Positions 1 through 10,253 are shown, numbered from the stretch's first letter. The stretch is 64,000 nucleotides of DNA from Vibrio neptunius (GCA_019339365.1 CP079859.1:3162001-3226000); one strand, 5' to 3'. Numbers and translations are program-made. The notes: generated by a model not told the origin, from the sequence alone.

Positions 1-1318
1 TGCCGCTCTATTTTGCTTTAAATTCCTTGGTGTCAGTTCATTAGCCAGTATGTCTGTCGAGCAACTTTTATTGCTTGGCTTTGCATTATCCTTCTCCAGT
101 ACGGTCTTCGCTGTTAAATCTCTTCAAGAGAAAGGAGAAATGAACGCCACTTATGGAACAATCGCGATCGGCATGCTTGTCATGCAAGACATCTTTGCTG
201 TCGTTTTTTTGACCGCCTCGACAGGAAAACTACCTGAATGGTATGCCATTATCTTGTTTGCATTACCTCTGCTTCGTCCGATTTTCTATAAGGTGCTTGA
301 TTGGGTAGGACATGGAGAAATGCTGGTATTATTCGGCATTTTCTTTGCTTTGGTGGTCGGGGCAGGGCTGTTTGAATTGGTGGGCATGAAGCCAGATCTT
401 GGTGCCTTGATCCTAGGAATGCTCCTTGCTGGGCACAAAAAGCATCCGAGCTTTCTAAATCCCTGTTTAATCTTAAAGAACTTTTTCTGGTTTGTTTTTT
501 CCTCAACATCGGATTAGCAGCACAGCCCACCATGTCGGGTTTTGCCTTAGCCACCTTATTCTTACTATTACTGCCATTGAAAGGCATACTCTATTTTAGC
601 GTGCTCAACACGTTTAAGTTCCGTGTTCGAACCTCCTTACTTACTACACTCAGTCTGTTTAACTACAGCGAGTTCGGCCTCATCGTAGGAGGGCTTGCTT
701 TTAAAATGGGCTGGATGGGCGGAGATATATTGGTTGCCTTAGCACTAGCCGTCTCAATTTCCTTTGTACTTGCCTCCCCTTTAAACAGAAAAGGACATGA
801 GCTTTATCGCCGTTCAGGCCGTTGGTTAAAAGAGCATGCAGCGGAAAAACTTCACACTCGCGATCAGCTCATCAACCCAGGCAGTGCTCAAGTACTTATC
901 CTCGGCATGGGACGTATTGGGACGGGTGCTTATGACGAACTGCGCGCACGTTACGGAAAGATTTGTTTGGGCATTGAAGTAAGAGAAGAGGCAGCTGCCG
1001 AGCATCAAGTAGAAGGAAGAAATGTCATTGCCGGTGATGCGACCGACCCAGACTTTTGGGAGCGCATTCTCGATACTGCTAACGTTAAATTGGTGCTTCT
1101 CGCGATGCCTCACCATCAAGGAAACCAAATTGCGCTAGAGCAGTTACAGAAAAAAAGAATTTAAAGGACAGATTGCCGCTATTGCCGCCTACCCTGATCA
1201 ACTCGACAGCCTGAATGAAGGAGGCGTTGACGCTGCGTTCAACATTTACAGTGAAGCGGGGAGTGGTTTTGCCAGACATGTCTGCGAGCAGCTGAAACCG
1301 ACATTCAATAAACCTTAA
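1..1318 (+). CDS. CPA2-family cation:proton antiporter, 3' part, two frameshifts
   Basis: Inner-membrane monovalent cation/proton antiporter of the CPA2 (Kef-like) family. The reading frame is open from base 2, so the 5' end lies outside the window. Visible parts are hydrophobic exchanger helices up to about base 790, then a cytoplasmic TrkA-N/Rossmann domain beginning with VLILGMGRIGTGAYDEL (about 890-1080) that binds a nucleotide and gates the exchanger in this family. The frame breaks twice. The five-A run at 437-441 is one base short: with six A the protein reads on through KASELSKSLFNLKELF. The seven-A run at 1150-1156 is one too long: with six it continues KKEFKGQIAAIAAYPDQ and stops at 1318. 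Both repairs give family-like sequence with no other change, so sequencing error is likelier than decay. Exact ion specificity is not known. Confidence 0.85.
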
Positions 1319-1332
1319 GACGCTCTCTATAG

Positions 1333-1360
1333 AGGCAGCGCTCACGCTGCCTTTTTCTTT
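1333..1360 (+). terminator. Rho-independent terminator after antiporter gene
   Basis: An 8-bp stem (AGGCAGCG/CGCTGCCT) with a CTCA loop is followed by a T-rich tract. It begins 14 bases after the repaired antiporter stop codon, which supports that stop. Confidence 0.85.
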
Positions 1361-1546
1361 ACCCGCACATCAAACTGCGCAAAAAACGAACCAAATATAG
1401 ATACCATTCACCAAAAGCCAATTTATAATGGAAAAAATTTAACAGTAAACCTATTAGTTAAACTTTTTAATCAGTGAGTGTTGATTTTTTTAATCAAAAT
1501 GGCAAATTGAAGTCAGCAGATTAAATAAGGTTTATAAGGAAGTTGT

Positions 1547-3211
1547 ATGTGTTCTATCTTCGGTATTCTAGACATCAAAAGTGACGCTCAAGCTCTTCGC
1601 CCAGTCGCTTTAGAAATGTCTAAGAAACTTCGTCATCGTGGCCCTGACTGGTCGGGTATCTATTCTTCAGAAAAAGCAATTCTAGCTCACGAACGTTTAG
1701 CCATTGTCGGCTTGAACAGTGGTGCACAACCGCTATACAGCGCCGATAAGAAACACATCCTTGCCGTAAACGGTGAAATCTACAACCACAAAGAAATCCG
1801 TGCGCGTTATGAAGGTAAGTACGATTTTCAAACCGACTCTGACTGTGAAGTCATCCTAGCACTTTATCAAGAGATGGGTGCCGACCTTCTCGAAGAGCTC
1901 AACGGAATTTTCGCATTCGTTCTGTACGATGAAGAGAAAGATACCTACCTAGTCGGTCGTGACCACATCGGTATTATTCCTCTATATCAAGGTTACGATG
2001 AGCACGGCAACTATTACGTGGCATCAGAAATGAAAGCTCTCGTACCTGTTTGTAAGACAGTGAGCGAATTCCCTCCTGGTTGCTACTACGGCAGTGGTGA
2101 TACAGAGCCTCAACGCTACTACATCCGTGACTGGAATGAGTACGCTGCAGTCCAAGGTAACTCAACAAGTAAAGAAGAACTGACTGAAGCACTAGAAGCG
2201 GCGGTTAAACGCCAGCTAATGACTGACGTACCTTACGGTGTGCTACTTTCAGGCGGTCTAGATTCATCGATCACTTCTGCAGTTGCTAAGCGCTTTGCTG
2301 CAATGCGCATTGAAGATGATGAAAAATCGGAAGCATGGTGGCCGCAACTCCACTCGTTTGCGGTAGGCCTAGAAGGTGCGCCAGATCTAAAAGCAGCCCG
2401 AGAAGTCGCAGACAAGATCGGTACGGTTCACCATGAGATGACCTACACGATTCAAGAAGGCTTAGATGCCATCCGTGACGTTATTTACCATATTGAAACC
2501 TATGACGTAACCACCATCCGCGCTTCGACACCTATGTTCCTTATGGGCCGTAAGATCAAAGCAATGGGTATTAAGATGGTTCTTTCTGGTGAGGGTGCCG
2601 ATGAAATCTTCGGTGGCTACCTCTACTTCCATAAAGCGCCAAATGCGAAAGAATTCCATGAGGAAACAGTACGTAAGCTACTAGCACTCAACATGTTTGA
2701 CTGTGCTCGTGCAAACAAATCGCTAGCTGCATGGGGTGTAGAAGGTCGCGTACCATTCCTAGATAAAGAGTTTATCGACGTGGCAATGCGCCTGAACCCA
2801 GAAGATAAGATGTGTGGTAACGGTAAGATGGAGAAACACATTCTGCGTGAATGTTTCGAACACTACCTCCCCGACTCAATCGCGTGGCGTCAGAAAGAGC
2901 AGTTCTCTGATGGTGTCGGATACAGCTGGATCGATACACTCAAAGAAGTGGCTGAAGCCAAAGTCTCTGACCAGCAAATGGAAACGGCCGCCTACCGCTT
3001 CCCATACAACACGCCGACAACAAAAGAGGGCTATGTATACCGAGAAATCTTTGAAGAGCTATTTCCACTTCCATCAGCGGCAGAATGTGTCCCTGGCGGC
3101 CCATCAGTAGCTTGCTCTTCAGCTAAGGCGATTGAATGGGACGAATCATTCAAGAACATGGCTGACCCATCAGGTCGTGCTGTGCAAAGTGTTCATAACG
3201 ACTCATATTAA
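1547..3211 (+). CDS. asnB: Asparagine synthetase B (glutamine-hydrolysing)
   Basis: Converts aspartate, glutamine and ATP to asparagine in the cytosol. The protein starts MCSIFGILD: Cys2 becomes the N-terminal nucleophile of the class II glutamine amidotransferase domain (about 2-190). Typical glutaminase motifs follow (RHRGPDWSG, HERLAIVG, NGEIYNH). The synthetase domain carries the pyrophosphate-binding loop LLSGGLDSS near residue 232 and a second signature SGEGADEIFGGY near 350. At 554 residues it matches enterobacterial AsnB. The start is fixed by the need for Cys2 and by an AAGGAAG ribosome site. It is monocistronic: a terminator follows and a 351-base gap precedes the next gene. Confidence 0.97.
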   Translation: MCSIFGILDIKSDAQALRPVALEMSKKLRHRGPDWSGIYSSEKAILAHERLAIVGLNSGAQPLYSADKKHILAVNGEIYNHKEIRARYEGKYDFQTDSDCEVILALYQEMGADLLEELNGIFAFVLYDEEKDTYLVGRDHIGIIPLYQGYDEHGNYYVASEMKALVPVCKTVSEFPPGCYYGSGDTEPQRYYIRDWNEYAAVQGNSTSKEELTEALEAAVKRQLMTDVPYGVLLSGGLDSSITSAVAKRFAAMRIEDDEKSEAWWPQLHSFAVGLEGAPDLKAAREVADKIGTVHHEMTYTIQEGLDAIRDVIYHIETYDVTTIRASTPMFLMGRKIKAMGIKMVLSGEGADEIFGGYLYFHKAPNAKEFHEETVRKLLALNMFDCARANKSLAAWGVEGRVPFLDKEFIDVAMRLNPEDKMCGNGKMEKHILRECFEHYLPDSIAWRQKEQFSDGVGYSWIDTLKEVAEAKVSDQQMETAAYRFPYNTPTTKEGYVYREIFEELFPLPSAAECVPGGPSVACSSAKAIEWDESFKNMADPSGRAVQSVHNDSY

Positions 3212-3226
3212 TCAAGATAAATCCAA

Positions 3227-3254
3227 GAGAGGCTCATTGAGCCTCTTTTTTTTT
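3227..3254 (+). terminator. Rho-independent terminator after asnB
   Basis: An 8-bp stem AGAGGCTC/GAGCCTCT with a 3-base loop runs directly into nine T residues. Confidence 0.92.
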
Positions 3255-3562
3255 CACCGCACGCTTCTTCCATTACTGAAATACAACCCGTTTGCTCAAT
3301 TGCCAATCGCCCTCTCTCAAGCACCGCTTACTTCTCTTTGCTATTTAACAATCCATTAAACCGCAAAATAATAATCTCGATTTTGGAAACTAAGTTTGTA
3401 GTACGTTATTTTTAAGCGATTAAGAGAAATACCTCTTTTATATCAGAACCTTAAGAAGAAACCATAAATAAAGCTTATAACCCAAGCCATTGCAGATACA
3501 TCCCCTAAAGAGTATACGTAACAACAAATAAAATTCTTTAACATCCTTCATTAGTAATACTT
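3255..3562. other. Intergenic region upstream of peptide symporter
   Basis: AT-rich DNA between the asnB terminator and the POT symporter. No credible ORF, repeat or RNA was seen. It presumably holds the symporter promoter, but no -35/-10 pair stands out enough to call. Confidence 0.5.
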
Positions 3563-4954
3563 ATGACAAACCAACATCAACAATTTTTTGGCCACCCTCG
3601 CGGCTTGTTCCTTTTGTTTGGTACCGAGCTTTGGGAGCGCTTTTCCTATTATGCAATGCGTGCAATCCTTGTTCTTTACCTTACCGATGCAACACTTGAT
3701 GGTGGTTTAGGCTGGTCGACTAAAGATGCTTTGGATCTCTACGGCATCTATACTGGACTCGTTTACATCACCCCACTTATAGGCGGATGGCTAGCCGATA
3801 ACTACCTCGGACAACGCCGCTCTATTCTTATTGGTGGCGCTTTAATGGCCGTCGGCCAATTCACCTTAGCCATGCCAGCAGATATGTTGGGGCTAGGCAC
3901 TGTACACACCTTTTACCTCGGCCTTGCGCTTTTAATTGCGGGTAATGGCCTATTTAAGCCAAATATCTCAACGATGGTGGGTTACCTGTATCAGGAAGGT
4001 GACAATCGTCGCGATGGTGCATTTACCATTTTCTATATGGGCATCAACTTAGGTGCGCTGCTAGCAGGCGTCATTGCAGGTTCTGTTACTGATGAATTTG
4101 GCTGGAAATATGGCTTTATTGTTGCGGGTATAGGTATGCTTATTAGTCTGGTTATGCAGATGACCCTTGCTCAGTCATGGCTTGGAGACATTGGCCGCGA
4201 GCCAGCAGCCAAGAGAGATTTGGCAATCAAAAAGTCCTCTAAAAAAGAGCCACTGACGAAAGAAGAATTTGACCGTATCAAAGTTATTTTGGTGATGAGC
4301 CTGTTCACGATTGTCTTCTGGGTTGGTTTTGAGCAAGCGGGTGGCCTGATGAACATCTACACTCAGCAGTACACGGATCGTATGATTGGCGGCTTCGAAG
4401 TGCCTGCAGCTTGGTTCCAGTCACTCAACCCATTTTTCATCATTACGCTCGCTCCTTTGCTTGCAGTGCTTTGGGTCAAGTTGGGCAAACGAGAGCCTAA
4501 CTCACCAGTCAAATTTGCCCTAGCTATGTTCTTCCTCGCACTTGGTTTTCTATGTATGGTCGGTGCCGTCATGGAGCAAGGTGGTGACACCACAGTAAAA
4601 ACCTCCATGCTATGGCTAGTTGGTGCTTTCTTTTTCCATACACTCGGTGAACTTTGTCTGTCTCCGATCGGTTTATCATTAGTCACTAAGTTAGCCCCAC
4701 TTCGTCTAGCTTCTCTGATGATGGGTGCGTGGTTCGGCTGTAATGCTATTGCGAACTATGTCGCTGGCTACGTTGGTTCACATGTTGGTGAACTTGGCGC
4801 ATTTGCTATCTTTAGTGGCATAGCCGTAACCGCAATCCTATCGGGTGTCATTTTGCTCTTGTTCTCAAACACACTTGTTCGTTGGATGCACGGCGCAGAA
4901 TCTCCAATCAGCAATGCTGAGCAAATCGAAGAGCAGCAAACTCAAGTCGCTTAA
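3563..4954 (+). CDS. POT/PTR2-family peptide:H+ symporter
   Basis: Inner-membrane proton-coupled uptake of di- and tripeptides. The N-terminus carries the POT signature ELWERFSYYAMRAILVLYL (ExxERFxYY, residues about 20-38), which is involved in proton coupling, and the protein is a string of about 12-14 hydrophobic helices over 463 residues. A second family motif, TIFYMGINLGALLAG, lies near residue 155. It is somewhat shorter than E. coli DtpA (500 residues). Standing alone between two terminators, it is its own transcription unit. Assignment to DtpA, DtpB or another paralogue is not possible by eye, so no symbol is given. Confidence 0.92.
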   Translation: MTNQHQQFFGHPRGLFLLFGTELWERFSYYAMRAILVLYLTDATLDGGLGWSTKDALDLYGIYTGLVYITPLIGGWLADNYLGQRRSILIGGALMAVGQFTLAMPADMLGLGTVHTFYLGLALLIAGNGLFKPNISTMVGYLYQEGDNRRDGAFTIFYMGINLGALLAGVIAGSVTDEFGWKYGFIVAGIGMLISLVMQMTLAQSWLGDIGREPAAKRDLAIKKSSKKEPLTKEEFDRIKVILVMSLFTIVFWVGFEQAGGLMNIYTQQYTDRMIGGFEVPAAWFQSLNPFFIITLAPLLAVLWVKLGKREPNSPVKFALAMFFLALGFLCMVGAVMEQGGDTTVKTSMLWLVGAFFFHTLGELCLSPIGLSLVTKLAPLRLASLMMGAWFGCNAIANYVAGYVGSHVGELGAFAIFSGIAVTAILSGVILLLFSNTLVRWMHGAESPISNAEQIEEQQTQVA

Positions 4955-4975
4955 CAGCAACTTCAGATATGAAGA

Positions 4976-5007
4976 CGCCCGACCAATCACTGGTCGGGCG
5001 TTTTTTT
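4976..5007 (+). terminator. Rho-independent terminator after peptide symporter
   Basis: A perfect 10-bp stem CGCCCGACCA/TGGTCGGGCG with a 5-base loop is followed by seven T. It lies between convergent genes; on the minus strand it is less T-rich. Confidence 0.92.
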
Positions 5008-5039
5008 GTTGCCTTTTCCCTTTATAGGAAAGTGAGGAA

Positions 5040-7691
5040 TTACTTCACGCGAGTCACACGGCTGAACTTGTCACCCGTCGCTGACACCGATCGAATGAAT
5101 ACCTCACCTCCTACACTTGGACGAGCACTGTCTGCATAAGTTAGCCAGTTTTTTCCATCTAGAGAGAATTGAAGCTTCACGCCAGGGAACTGAACGTTCA
5201 TTGAAAGCGTGCCATCTTCTACTTGCGCACCTGGTACAGGTAGGCGGTAGTCGATGCCTGATTTCTCTAGCTTAGCCAGTTCACGTTGACCAAGTATGTT
5301 GGCAAAACGGTTGTAGTCTTGGTTTAGCGCAGCTTTGTCTACTAGGTTAGAGTTTTGCGAGTATTCAACACCCACTTTGTAGTCGTTTTCCCAATCAGCA
5401 CGGTGCCATGCACGCTCAGCGGCTGCTAGTACGCGAGGGAATACCATGTACTCGTATTGCTCGTCGTTACGTACTGTCTCAGACCAAAGCTGTGCTGATA
5501 GACCGTAGAAAGGTTTTGCTTCGATTTCACCTTTACCAGTGAAGCCGTTACCATCGCGGTCTACAGAAGTTTCTGCGTTCTGAGGCATGTTCTCTGGCGC
5601 AAAACTAAACATCTTACGAGTGTCTGTTGCACGGGTTGCCCAGTAGTAACCACGCTCTTTCGGATCCACTTCGTATGGCATATCCATGTAAACGTAGTCT
5701 GGGTTAGAAACGATCACGTCGTAACCTTTCTTAGACCACTCGTACGCTGATGATGTGCCACCCCAGTAAAGAACGTCCCAGAAGTTAACACGCGTGTTTT
5801 CTGTTGCGAACGCTTTCTCACCTTCACTGTACTTAAGACCATCTTGCCACGCTTGGAAGTTTGCAATGCCCTTCTCTGCCACAATCTTCGACACCTCTTC
5901 TGCGAAGTGGCTTGGTAGATGAGCAAAGTCGCTTACCGTACCGTCTGCAATTAGCGTCTGACATTGTGGAGACTGTGCGAATGGCTTGTCTTGCTTAGAT
6001 AGGTCAATCGTGCCTTTCCAGCTTACTTTGTCTTCAGCGTTCACATCTTGGAAACCAGCGCCTAGCTTGATGTTCTTCGTTTCGTCACCACCAAAGTGCC
6101 ATGTTGTTAGCGGCGTGCCCGCTTCTTGGTGCATTGCTGCAACTTCTGAAATCACTTTATCAACAAAGCGAGTTGAAGATTCCATACACGGGTTGATGAA
6201 GCTTTGCTTGTTGTAGAACTGAACCGTGGTTACGTTCGATGTATCTTGAGGATCCATCAGTCGGTATTCGTTCGCTTCTATTTCTTTACCTTCTTCCATT
6301 AAACGCTCGTAACGTGCTTCCATTGATACCACTGCTGCACGAGCGTGCGCTGGCATATCGATTTCAGGAATCACTTCGATGTTACGCGCTTTCGCGTATT
6401 TTAGGATTTCCACGTAGTCTGCTTTGCTGAAGAAGCCAGAACCAAAGTTGTCTGATGTTGGACCTGAGCCAAGCTGAGGCAGTAAACAGCTTTTCTCTTC
6501 CAAATCGAAACAACGGTTAGAACCCACTTCAGTCAGCTCAGACAGACCCGGGATTTCTATACGCCATCCTTCATCATCCGTTAGGTGAAGGTGTAGTTTG
6601 TTCATCTTGTACGCTGCCATTTGGTCAAGCGTTGCGAGGATTGCGTCTTTCGAGTGGAAGTTACGAGCGACATCCACCATCACACCACGGTAATCAAAAC
6701 GCGGTGCATCTTTAATAAACAGTTGTGGTAGAGATTCAGCATTTTGGCTATCAACCAGGCCAAAAAGTGATTGTACTGCGTAGAAAGCGCCTGCTTGGTC
6801 AAAGGCTTTAATCGCAATACCGTCGCCTTTGATGCTCATTTCGTAAGCACCAGATTTTGCCAATTCAGCGGTGAAGTCTGCAGGAGCAACCATGATGCTG
6901 ACTGGAAGCTTACCTCGAACGTTTACGCCTACCACCTCTGCACGATCTTGAATTGCTGCATATTGAGTCGCATCGAATGCGTCGTTAGGCAGCGCAATAC
7001 CCGCCGCGATATCTACCGTACCTTTACCAGCCTCAACAAACAGTGGAGTTGGTAGTAGCGTGGTTGATACGTCTTGTTTTACTAGATCTTGGTTCTTCTT
7101 AAAACGGGACACTGCATTAGCAAATACGTTGTTGTCATCTGGCGTACGTTTTAGGTTGTTACCCTCAAGACCAGTTACAAAAGAGGCAACGTCTTCTGTG
7201 TTAAGAGAAGCTATCATCTTAGGCTCTGCATTTGGTGCGGCAACAAATGCGCCTGGCATGAAGTCCGTTTCAAATAGCTGCCAGTATTCAGCAATAAGAG
7301 GAAGCACAACCTCTTCACCCGCGGCGAAACCATCGAACTTGTCTGTCGGTTCTAGTTTGTGTAGGTCACCGGTTACGCGAGAGATTTTGAACTGTTCGTT
7401 TTCAACATCCAGAATCAGACGAATGCTGTGGAAGTAAATAGCCCAATCTTTAGAGTCAACCGCTTCTCCTTGGTTAACTAGCGTCATGCTTACTTTGTTA
7501 CAAGACGCCCACTCAGCGCCCATCTCTTGACATGCAAGGCCTTCGTTGGCACCTTGGTTAGTGAGCACTTCATATTGAATTTCAAGGCTACTAGCGAGTG
7601 AATTAACGACCCTTTGCTCATCTGACTGCAGCAAAGAACAACCGACTAGTGATGCGACAACCGATGTCGCGAGTAGACTTTGTTTGAACAT
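5040..7691 (-). CDS. chb: Chitobiase (beta-N-acetylhexosaminidase, GH20), lipoprotein
   Basis: Hydrolyses chitobiose and short N-acetylglucosamine oligomers to GlcNAc, the last step of chitin breakdown. It has a lipoprotein signal peptide with lipobox LVGC (Cys18), so it is anchored in the envelope. Domain order: CHB/HEX N-terminal carbohydrate-binding domain (about 30-190), GH20b domain (about 210-330), GH20 TIM barrel (about 330-780, starting FDYRGVMVDVARNFHS) and a C-terminal immunoglobulin-like domain (about 800-883). The catalytic Asp-Glu pair is in WHFGGDETKN. The length of 883 residues equals the Vibrio harveyi chitobiase. It is a single gene convergent with the peptide symporter. Confidence 0.95.
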   Translation of the reverse strand: MFKQSLLATSVVASLVGCSLLQSDEQRVVNSLASSLEIQYEVLTNQGANEGLACQEMGAEWASCNKVSMTLVNQGEAVDSKDWAIYFHSIRLILDVENEQFKISRVTGDLHKLEPTDKFDGFAAGEEVVLPLIAEYWQLFETDFMPGAFVAAPNAEPKMIASLNTEDVASFVTGLEGNNLKRTPDDNNVFANAVSRFKKNQDLVKQDVSTTLLPTPLFVEAGKGTVDIAAGIALPNDAFDATQYAAIQDRAEVVGVNVRGKLPVSIMVAPADFTAELAKSGAYEMSIKGDGIAIKAFDQAGAFYAVQSLFGLVDSQNAESLPQLFIKDAPRFDYRGVMVDVARNFHSKDAILATLDQMAAYKMNKLHLHLTDDEGWRIEIPGLSELTEVGSNRCFDLEEKSCLLPQLGSGPTSDNFGSGFFSKADYVEILKYAKARNIEVIPEIDMPAHARAAVVSMEARYERLMEEGKEIEANEYRLMDPQDTSNVTTVQFYNKQSFINPCMESSTRFVDKVISEVAAMHQEAGTPLTTWHFGGDETKNIKLGAGFQDVNAEDKVSWKGTIDLSKQDKPFAQSPQCQTLIADGTVSDFAHLPSHFAEEVSKIVAEKGIANFQAWQDGLKYSEGEKAFATENTRVNFWDVLYWGGTSSAYEWSKKGYDVIVSNPDYVYMDMPYEVDPKERGYYWATRATDTRKMFSFAPENMPQNAETSVDRDGNGFTGKGEIEAKPFYGLSAQLWSETVRNDEQYEYMVFPRVLAAAERAWHRADWENDYKVGVEYSQNSNLVDKAALNQDYNRFANILGQRELAKLEKSGIDYRLPVPGAQVEDGTLSMNVQFPGVKLQFSLDGKNWLTYADSARPSVGGEVFIRSVSATGDKFSRVTRVK

Positions 7692-8104
7692 CCTACTTAC
7701 CCCAAACGTAAATTAGACCAACAATCTTGGCTCTAAGCTTAAAAACGATAAACAACATATCGCGATTTATTTTTGGTCATAAAATAAAATCACCATGAAA
7801 GTGACTTTGTTCAAACATCAAAAGCCATGAAAGCATAATAACCATTAAAAACAAACACTTAAAAACACTTAAAAACAACGTCAAAATCAACATAACTCAA
7901 TTAACGAGATTACTGAGAGCTAGATCGCACCGATTTATTCATAACAGCAAATGAATTAAGACTTAGATCACAAGACAGTATTCATCAAATTACGCTAAGC
8001 TAGGAGGTAAAATAGAAAAGTGTGATTTTAGGCGCAATTTTCTCTCGTTAAAGCACGTCAAAACCTAACTATTTCAACAAGTTTTCCGTAAGGCAACAGA
8101 ACCC
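7692..8104. other. Divergent promoter region, chitobiase and TraB-like gene
   Basis: 413 AT-rich bases between two divergently transcribed genes. Around 7846-7880 the motif CACTTAAAAA is repeated with short spacing. No credible ORF or structured RNA was seen. Promoters for both genes must lie here, but I cannot place a specific operator. Confidence 0.5.
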
Positions 8105-8974
8105 ATGTACAAATTCTGTCTACTGTTTCTCACCTTGATTGTCTCAATATCTGCTATCGCTGAGCCTCTTTATTGGCAAGCTCAGAAAGGCAAACTCAAC
8201 TACTTAATTCTGGGGTCAGTCCATGTTGGAGATGAGAGCATGTACCCTCTGCCTCAAACAGTCACTCAACGACTTAAATCAAGTGACGGGTTAATCATCG
8301 AAACGGACATACGTAAAACACAGGGAGTCAGCTACCCACCCGTGTCATTGTTGACCAAGGATGTGCTGAGCTCAGCACAGAAGAATGAGCTTATAGGGAT
8401 GGCTAATTTACTCAACATGGATCCACAACAGCTGATGCTGTCTCCACCATGGGCAACTGCGCTGACATTACAAATGAAACAGCTCGAGTACCTTGGTTAC
8501 CAAGTCACTCAAGGTATCGACACTCATTTGATGAACAAAGCCACTATCCAAAATATCCCCGTTATCAGCTTGGAGTCACTTCAATTTCAAATTGATTTGC
8601 TTACAGGGCAAAAAGAAGCGGGTAAAGAGCTATTAGTTAGCGCTATTGAAGAATTTGATCACTCAGAGGACGCCACTCACTGCCTGATAGAAAGCTGGAA
8701 AGCGGGTGATTTGGATAAGTTAAAAGAATTCGCCAATCTGACAGAAATGTCGCCCGAGTTAGAGCAGAGCTTTTTGACCCAGCGAAACATCAACTGGGCG
8801 AAACAGCTGTCAGAACCAAGTTGGTCACCCAAGCGTAAAGGCTCTTACGTGATGGTTGTCGGTACATTACACCTAGTCGGTGAGCAAAGTGTTTTGAACT
8901 TGCTCAAAGACAGTGGTTTTAAGATCTCACAACTTTCGCAGAGTAAAGCTGCAAATTGTGAGTTTGAGTATTGA
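8105..8974 (+). CDS. TraB/GumN-family exported protein
   Basis: A 289-residue protein with an N-terminal signal peptide (about residues 1-19, ending AIAEP), so periplasmic or surface located. The TraB/GumN (Tiki-like) fold is indicated by the N-terminal block YWQAQKGKLNYLILGSVHVG and the C-terminal block VMVVGTLHLVGEQSVLNLL, whose GS.H and GT.H motifs hold the metal-ligand histidines of the family. Animal Tiki members are metalloproteases; the role of the bacterial proteins is not settled, so I claim only the family. It is a single gene followed at once by a composite repeat element. Confidence 0.82.
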   Translation: MYKFCLLFLTLIVSISAIAEPLYWQAQKGKLNYLILGSVHVGDESMYPLPQTVTQRLKSSDGLIIETDIRKTQGVSYPPVSLLTKDVLSSAQKNELIGMANLLNMDPQQLMLSPPWATALTLQMKQLEYLGYQVTQGIDTHLMNKATIQNIPVISLESLQFQIDLLTGQKEAGKELLVSAIEEFDHSEDATHCLIESWKAGDLDKLKEFANLTEMSPELEQSFLTQRNINWAKQLSEPSWSPKRKGSYVMVVGTLHLVGEQSVLNLLKDSGFKISQLSQSKAANCEFEY

Positions 8975-9245
8975 GAAGCGGGATGCGGGATTTGGGAATG
9001 GACTGCGGGAGAACTGGAGAACTTGCTGAGGGTTAGCAATTAGTGTCAACCCTTTTTCTTTCAACAGGTTAACTTGTCATCCTCAAGAGTGAGGGACGAA
9101 CGAGTTGGGGATCTCTTCAAGCTAGTCGATGACTTATGGAGATTCCTTACTCCCTCATTCTTCGGTCTAAGGAATGACGGAAACTAGAAAACTAAATCTG
9201 CTCCACTTTTATTCCGGAGTCAATTCTAGTAGTCCAGCGAGGCGT
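8975..9245 (+). repeat. Composite intergenic repeat element, copy A
   Basis: In order: a degenerate run of CTGGAGAA-like octamers (about 8990-9025), a hairpin (9030-9052) followed by five T, one roughly 105-bp imperfect palindrome (9076-9180, beginning GTCATCCTCAAGAGTGAG and ending GGAATGACGG), then a tail ending AGGCGTAGCCCGTTCC. Similar assemblies occur at 11998-12390 and 39742-40022, each immediately 3' of a plus-strand gene. Confidence 0.75.
9030..9057 (+). terminator. Hairpin terminator within composite repeat A
   Basis: Inverted repeat starting GGGTTAGC and closing GTCAACCC, followed by five T. It probably ends the TraB-like transcript. The same hairpin recurs at 12188 and 39800. Confidence 0.7.
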
Positions 9246-9257
9246 AGCCCGTTCCTA

Positions 9258-9440
9258 GAAACGAAAAAGGCTCTGTATTTCTACAGAGCCTTTCTTAAAT
9301 ATGGTCGGTGAAGAGAGATTCGATCGAACTGGCTCTCCAGCGCTCGGCTCTCGGGTTCCAAATCTTAGAAACGAAAAAGCTCTGCATTTCTACAGAGCCT
9401 TTCTTATATATGGTCGGTGAAGAGCCAGATTCTAATATCA
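9258..9440 (-). repeat. Two tandem tRNA-Pro 3'-end relics with terminator-like hairpins
   Basis: Two units, at about 9258-9355 and 9367-9440, each contain a hairpin whose arms are AGGCTCTG/CAGAGCCT or close variants, next to a 3' tRNA fragment (minus-strand CTCTTCACCGACCA) that diverges after about 15-25 bases. They mimic the arrangement of the intact tRNA-Pro just beyond, and look like eroded tandem copies of that gene and its terminator. Confidence 0.65.
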
Positions 9441-9521
9441 GACGAACCCCACTCGGGTTTTAATCCTATTTCCTATGCTCTAAAACGACGAAAGCCTGCT
9501 ATAACGCAGGCTTTCTAAATG

Positions 9522-9598
<77 letters not shown>

Positions 9599-9627
9599 AA
9601 ATTTTTAACTTTGAAACTTACGTTACG

Positions 9628-9694
9628 AGAGGGTCGCCCTCTGGTCCGCTATTCCAAAACCCCGATATGCGTTACCAAGCACGCTATTCACCGA
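9628..9694 (-). pseudogene. tRNA-Pro pseudogene remnant
   Basis: Minus-strand sequence starts TCGGTGAATAGCG and keeps a D-arm-like piece (GCTTGGTAACGCAT) and the stretch GGACCAGAGGG. The anticodon stem is disrupted by inserted bases and there is no usable 3' acceptor strand or CCA. It is a broken copy directly upstream of the intact gene. Confidence 0.65.
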
Positions 9695-9955
9695 GATGTT
9701 TCTTCGAGCTGATTGCCCTTCAACGAGGGCGTATATTACGGATTCTAAATTTGAACGCAAGCCATTTCCCTAAGTTTTTTTGCAATTAGGCTTATTTGCC
9801 TAAAACATGATCAACGGGCCACAAAATGTGAGCAAAAACACAGCGCAAGAAACAAATACGCAACTAAAACCATACAATTGATCCAGATCAGTACTTGTAT
9901 TGCGACCAGCTATTACTTTAATCCATGTCATCACTATTTTGGATTTGGAGGAAAC

Positions 9956-10096
9956 ATGGACTTTTGGCTGAATCTCCTGTTTGGTAATGCAGTTGGGCTA
10001 TCTTCGATGCTAGTCATCTTTGGAGCTTTAGGTCTGATGCTTTTTTACGGCGGTTACTTCATTTACAAAGTAATGAACGACAAATCTCCTCACTAG
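9956..10096 (+). CDS. DUF3149 small membrane protein
   Basis: A 46-residue protein starting MDFWLNLLFGNAVGLSS, with one strongly hydrophobic helix (about 15-38) ending in a short charged tail; predicted inner membrane. The ATG at 9956 is chosen because GGAGGAAAC lies just upstream; an in-frame extension to 9878 lacks such a site. The sequence matches the DUF3149 family as I recall it. No function is known. A strong terminator follows. Confidence 0.8.
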   Translation: MDFWLNLLFGNAVGLSSMLVIFGALGLMLFYGGYFIYKVMNDKSPH

Positions 10097-10136
10097 ATCG
10101 CTTAGCCCTATTTTTCGAATAGAGTATCGCTATGCA

Positions 10137-10170
10137 CCGAAGTAGATCCTTTGTCTACTTCGGTTTTTTA
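10137..10170 (+). terminator. Rho-independent terminator after DUF3149 gene
   Basis: Perfect 10-bp stem CCGAAGTAGA/TCTACTTCGG with a 7-base loop, followed by a T run. Confidence 0.92.
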
Positions 10171-10253
10171 TTTTCAGTGGCCTAAATCTGTGCACCATTA
10201 TTGGCTGCTATAGGTATAATAAGGTTACTGATTCCCTACTCTGAGATGCTGTT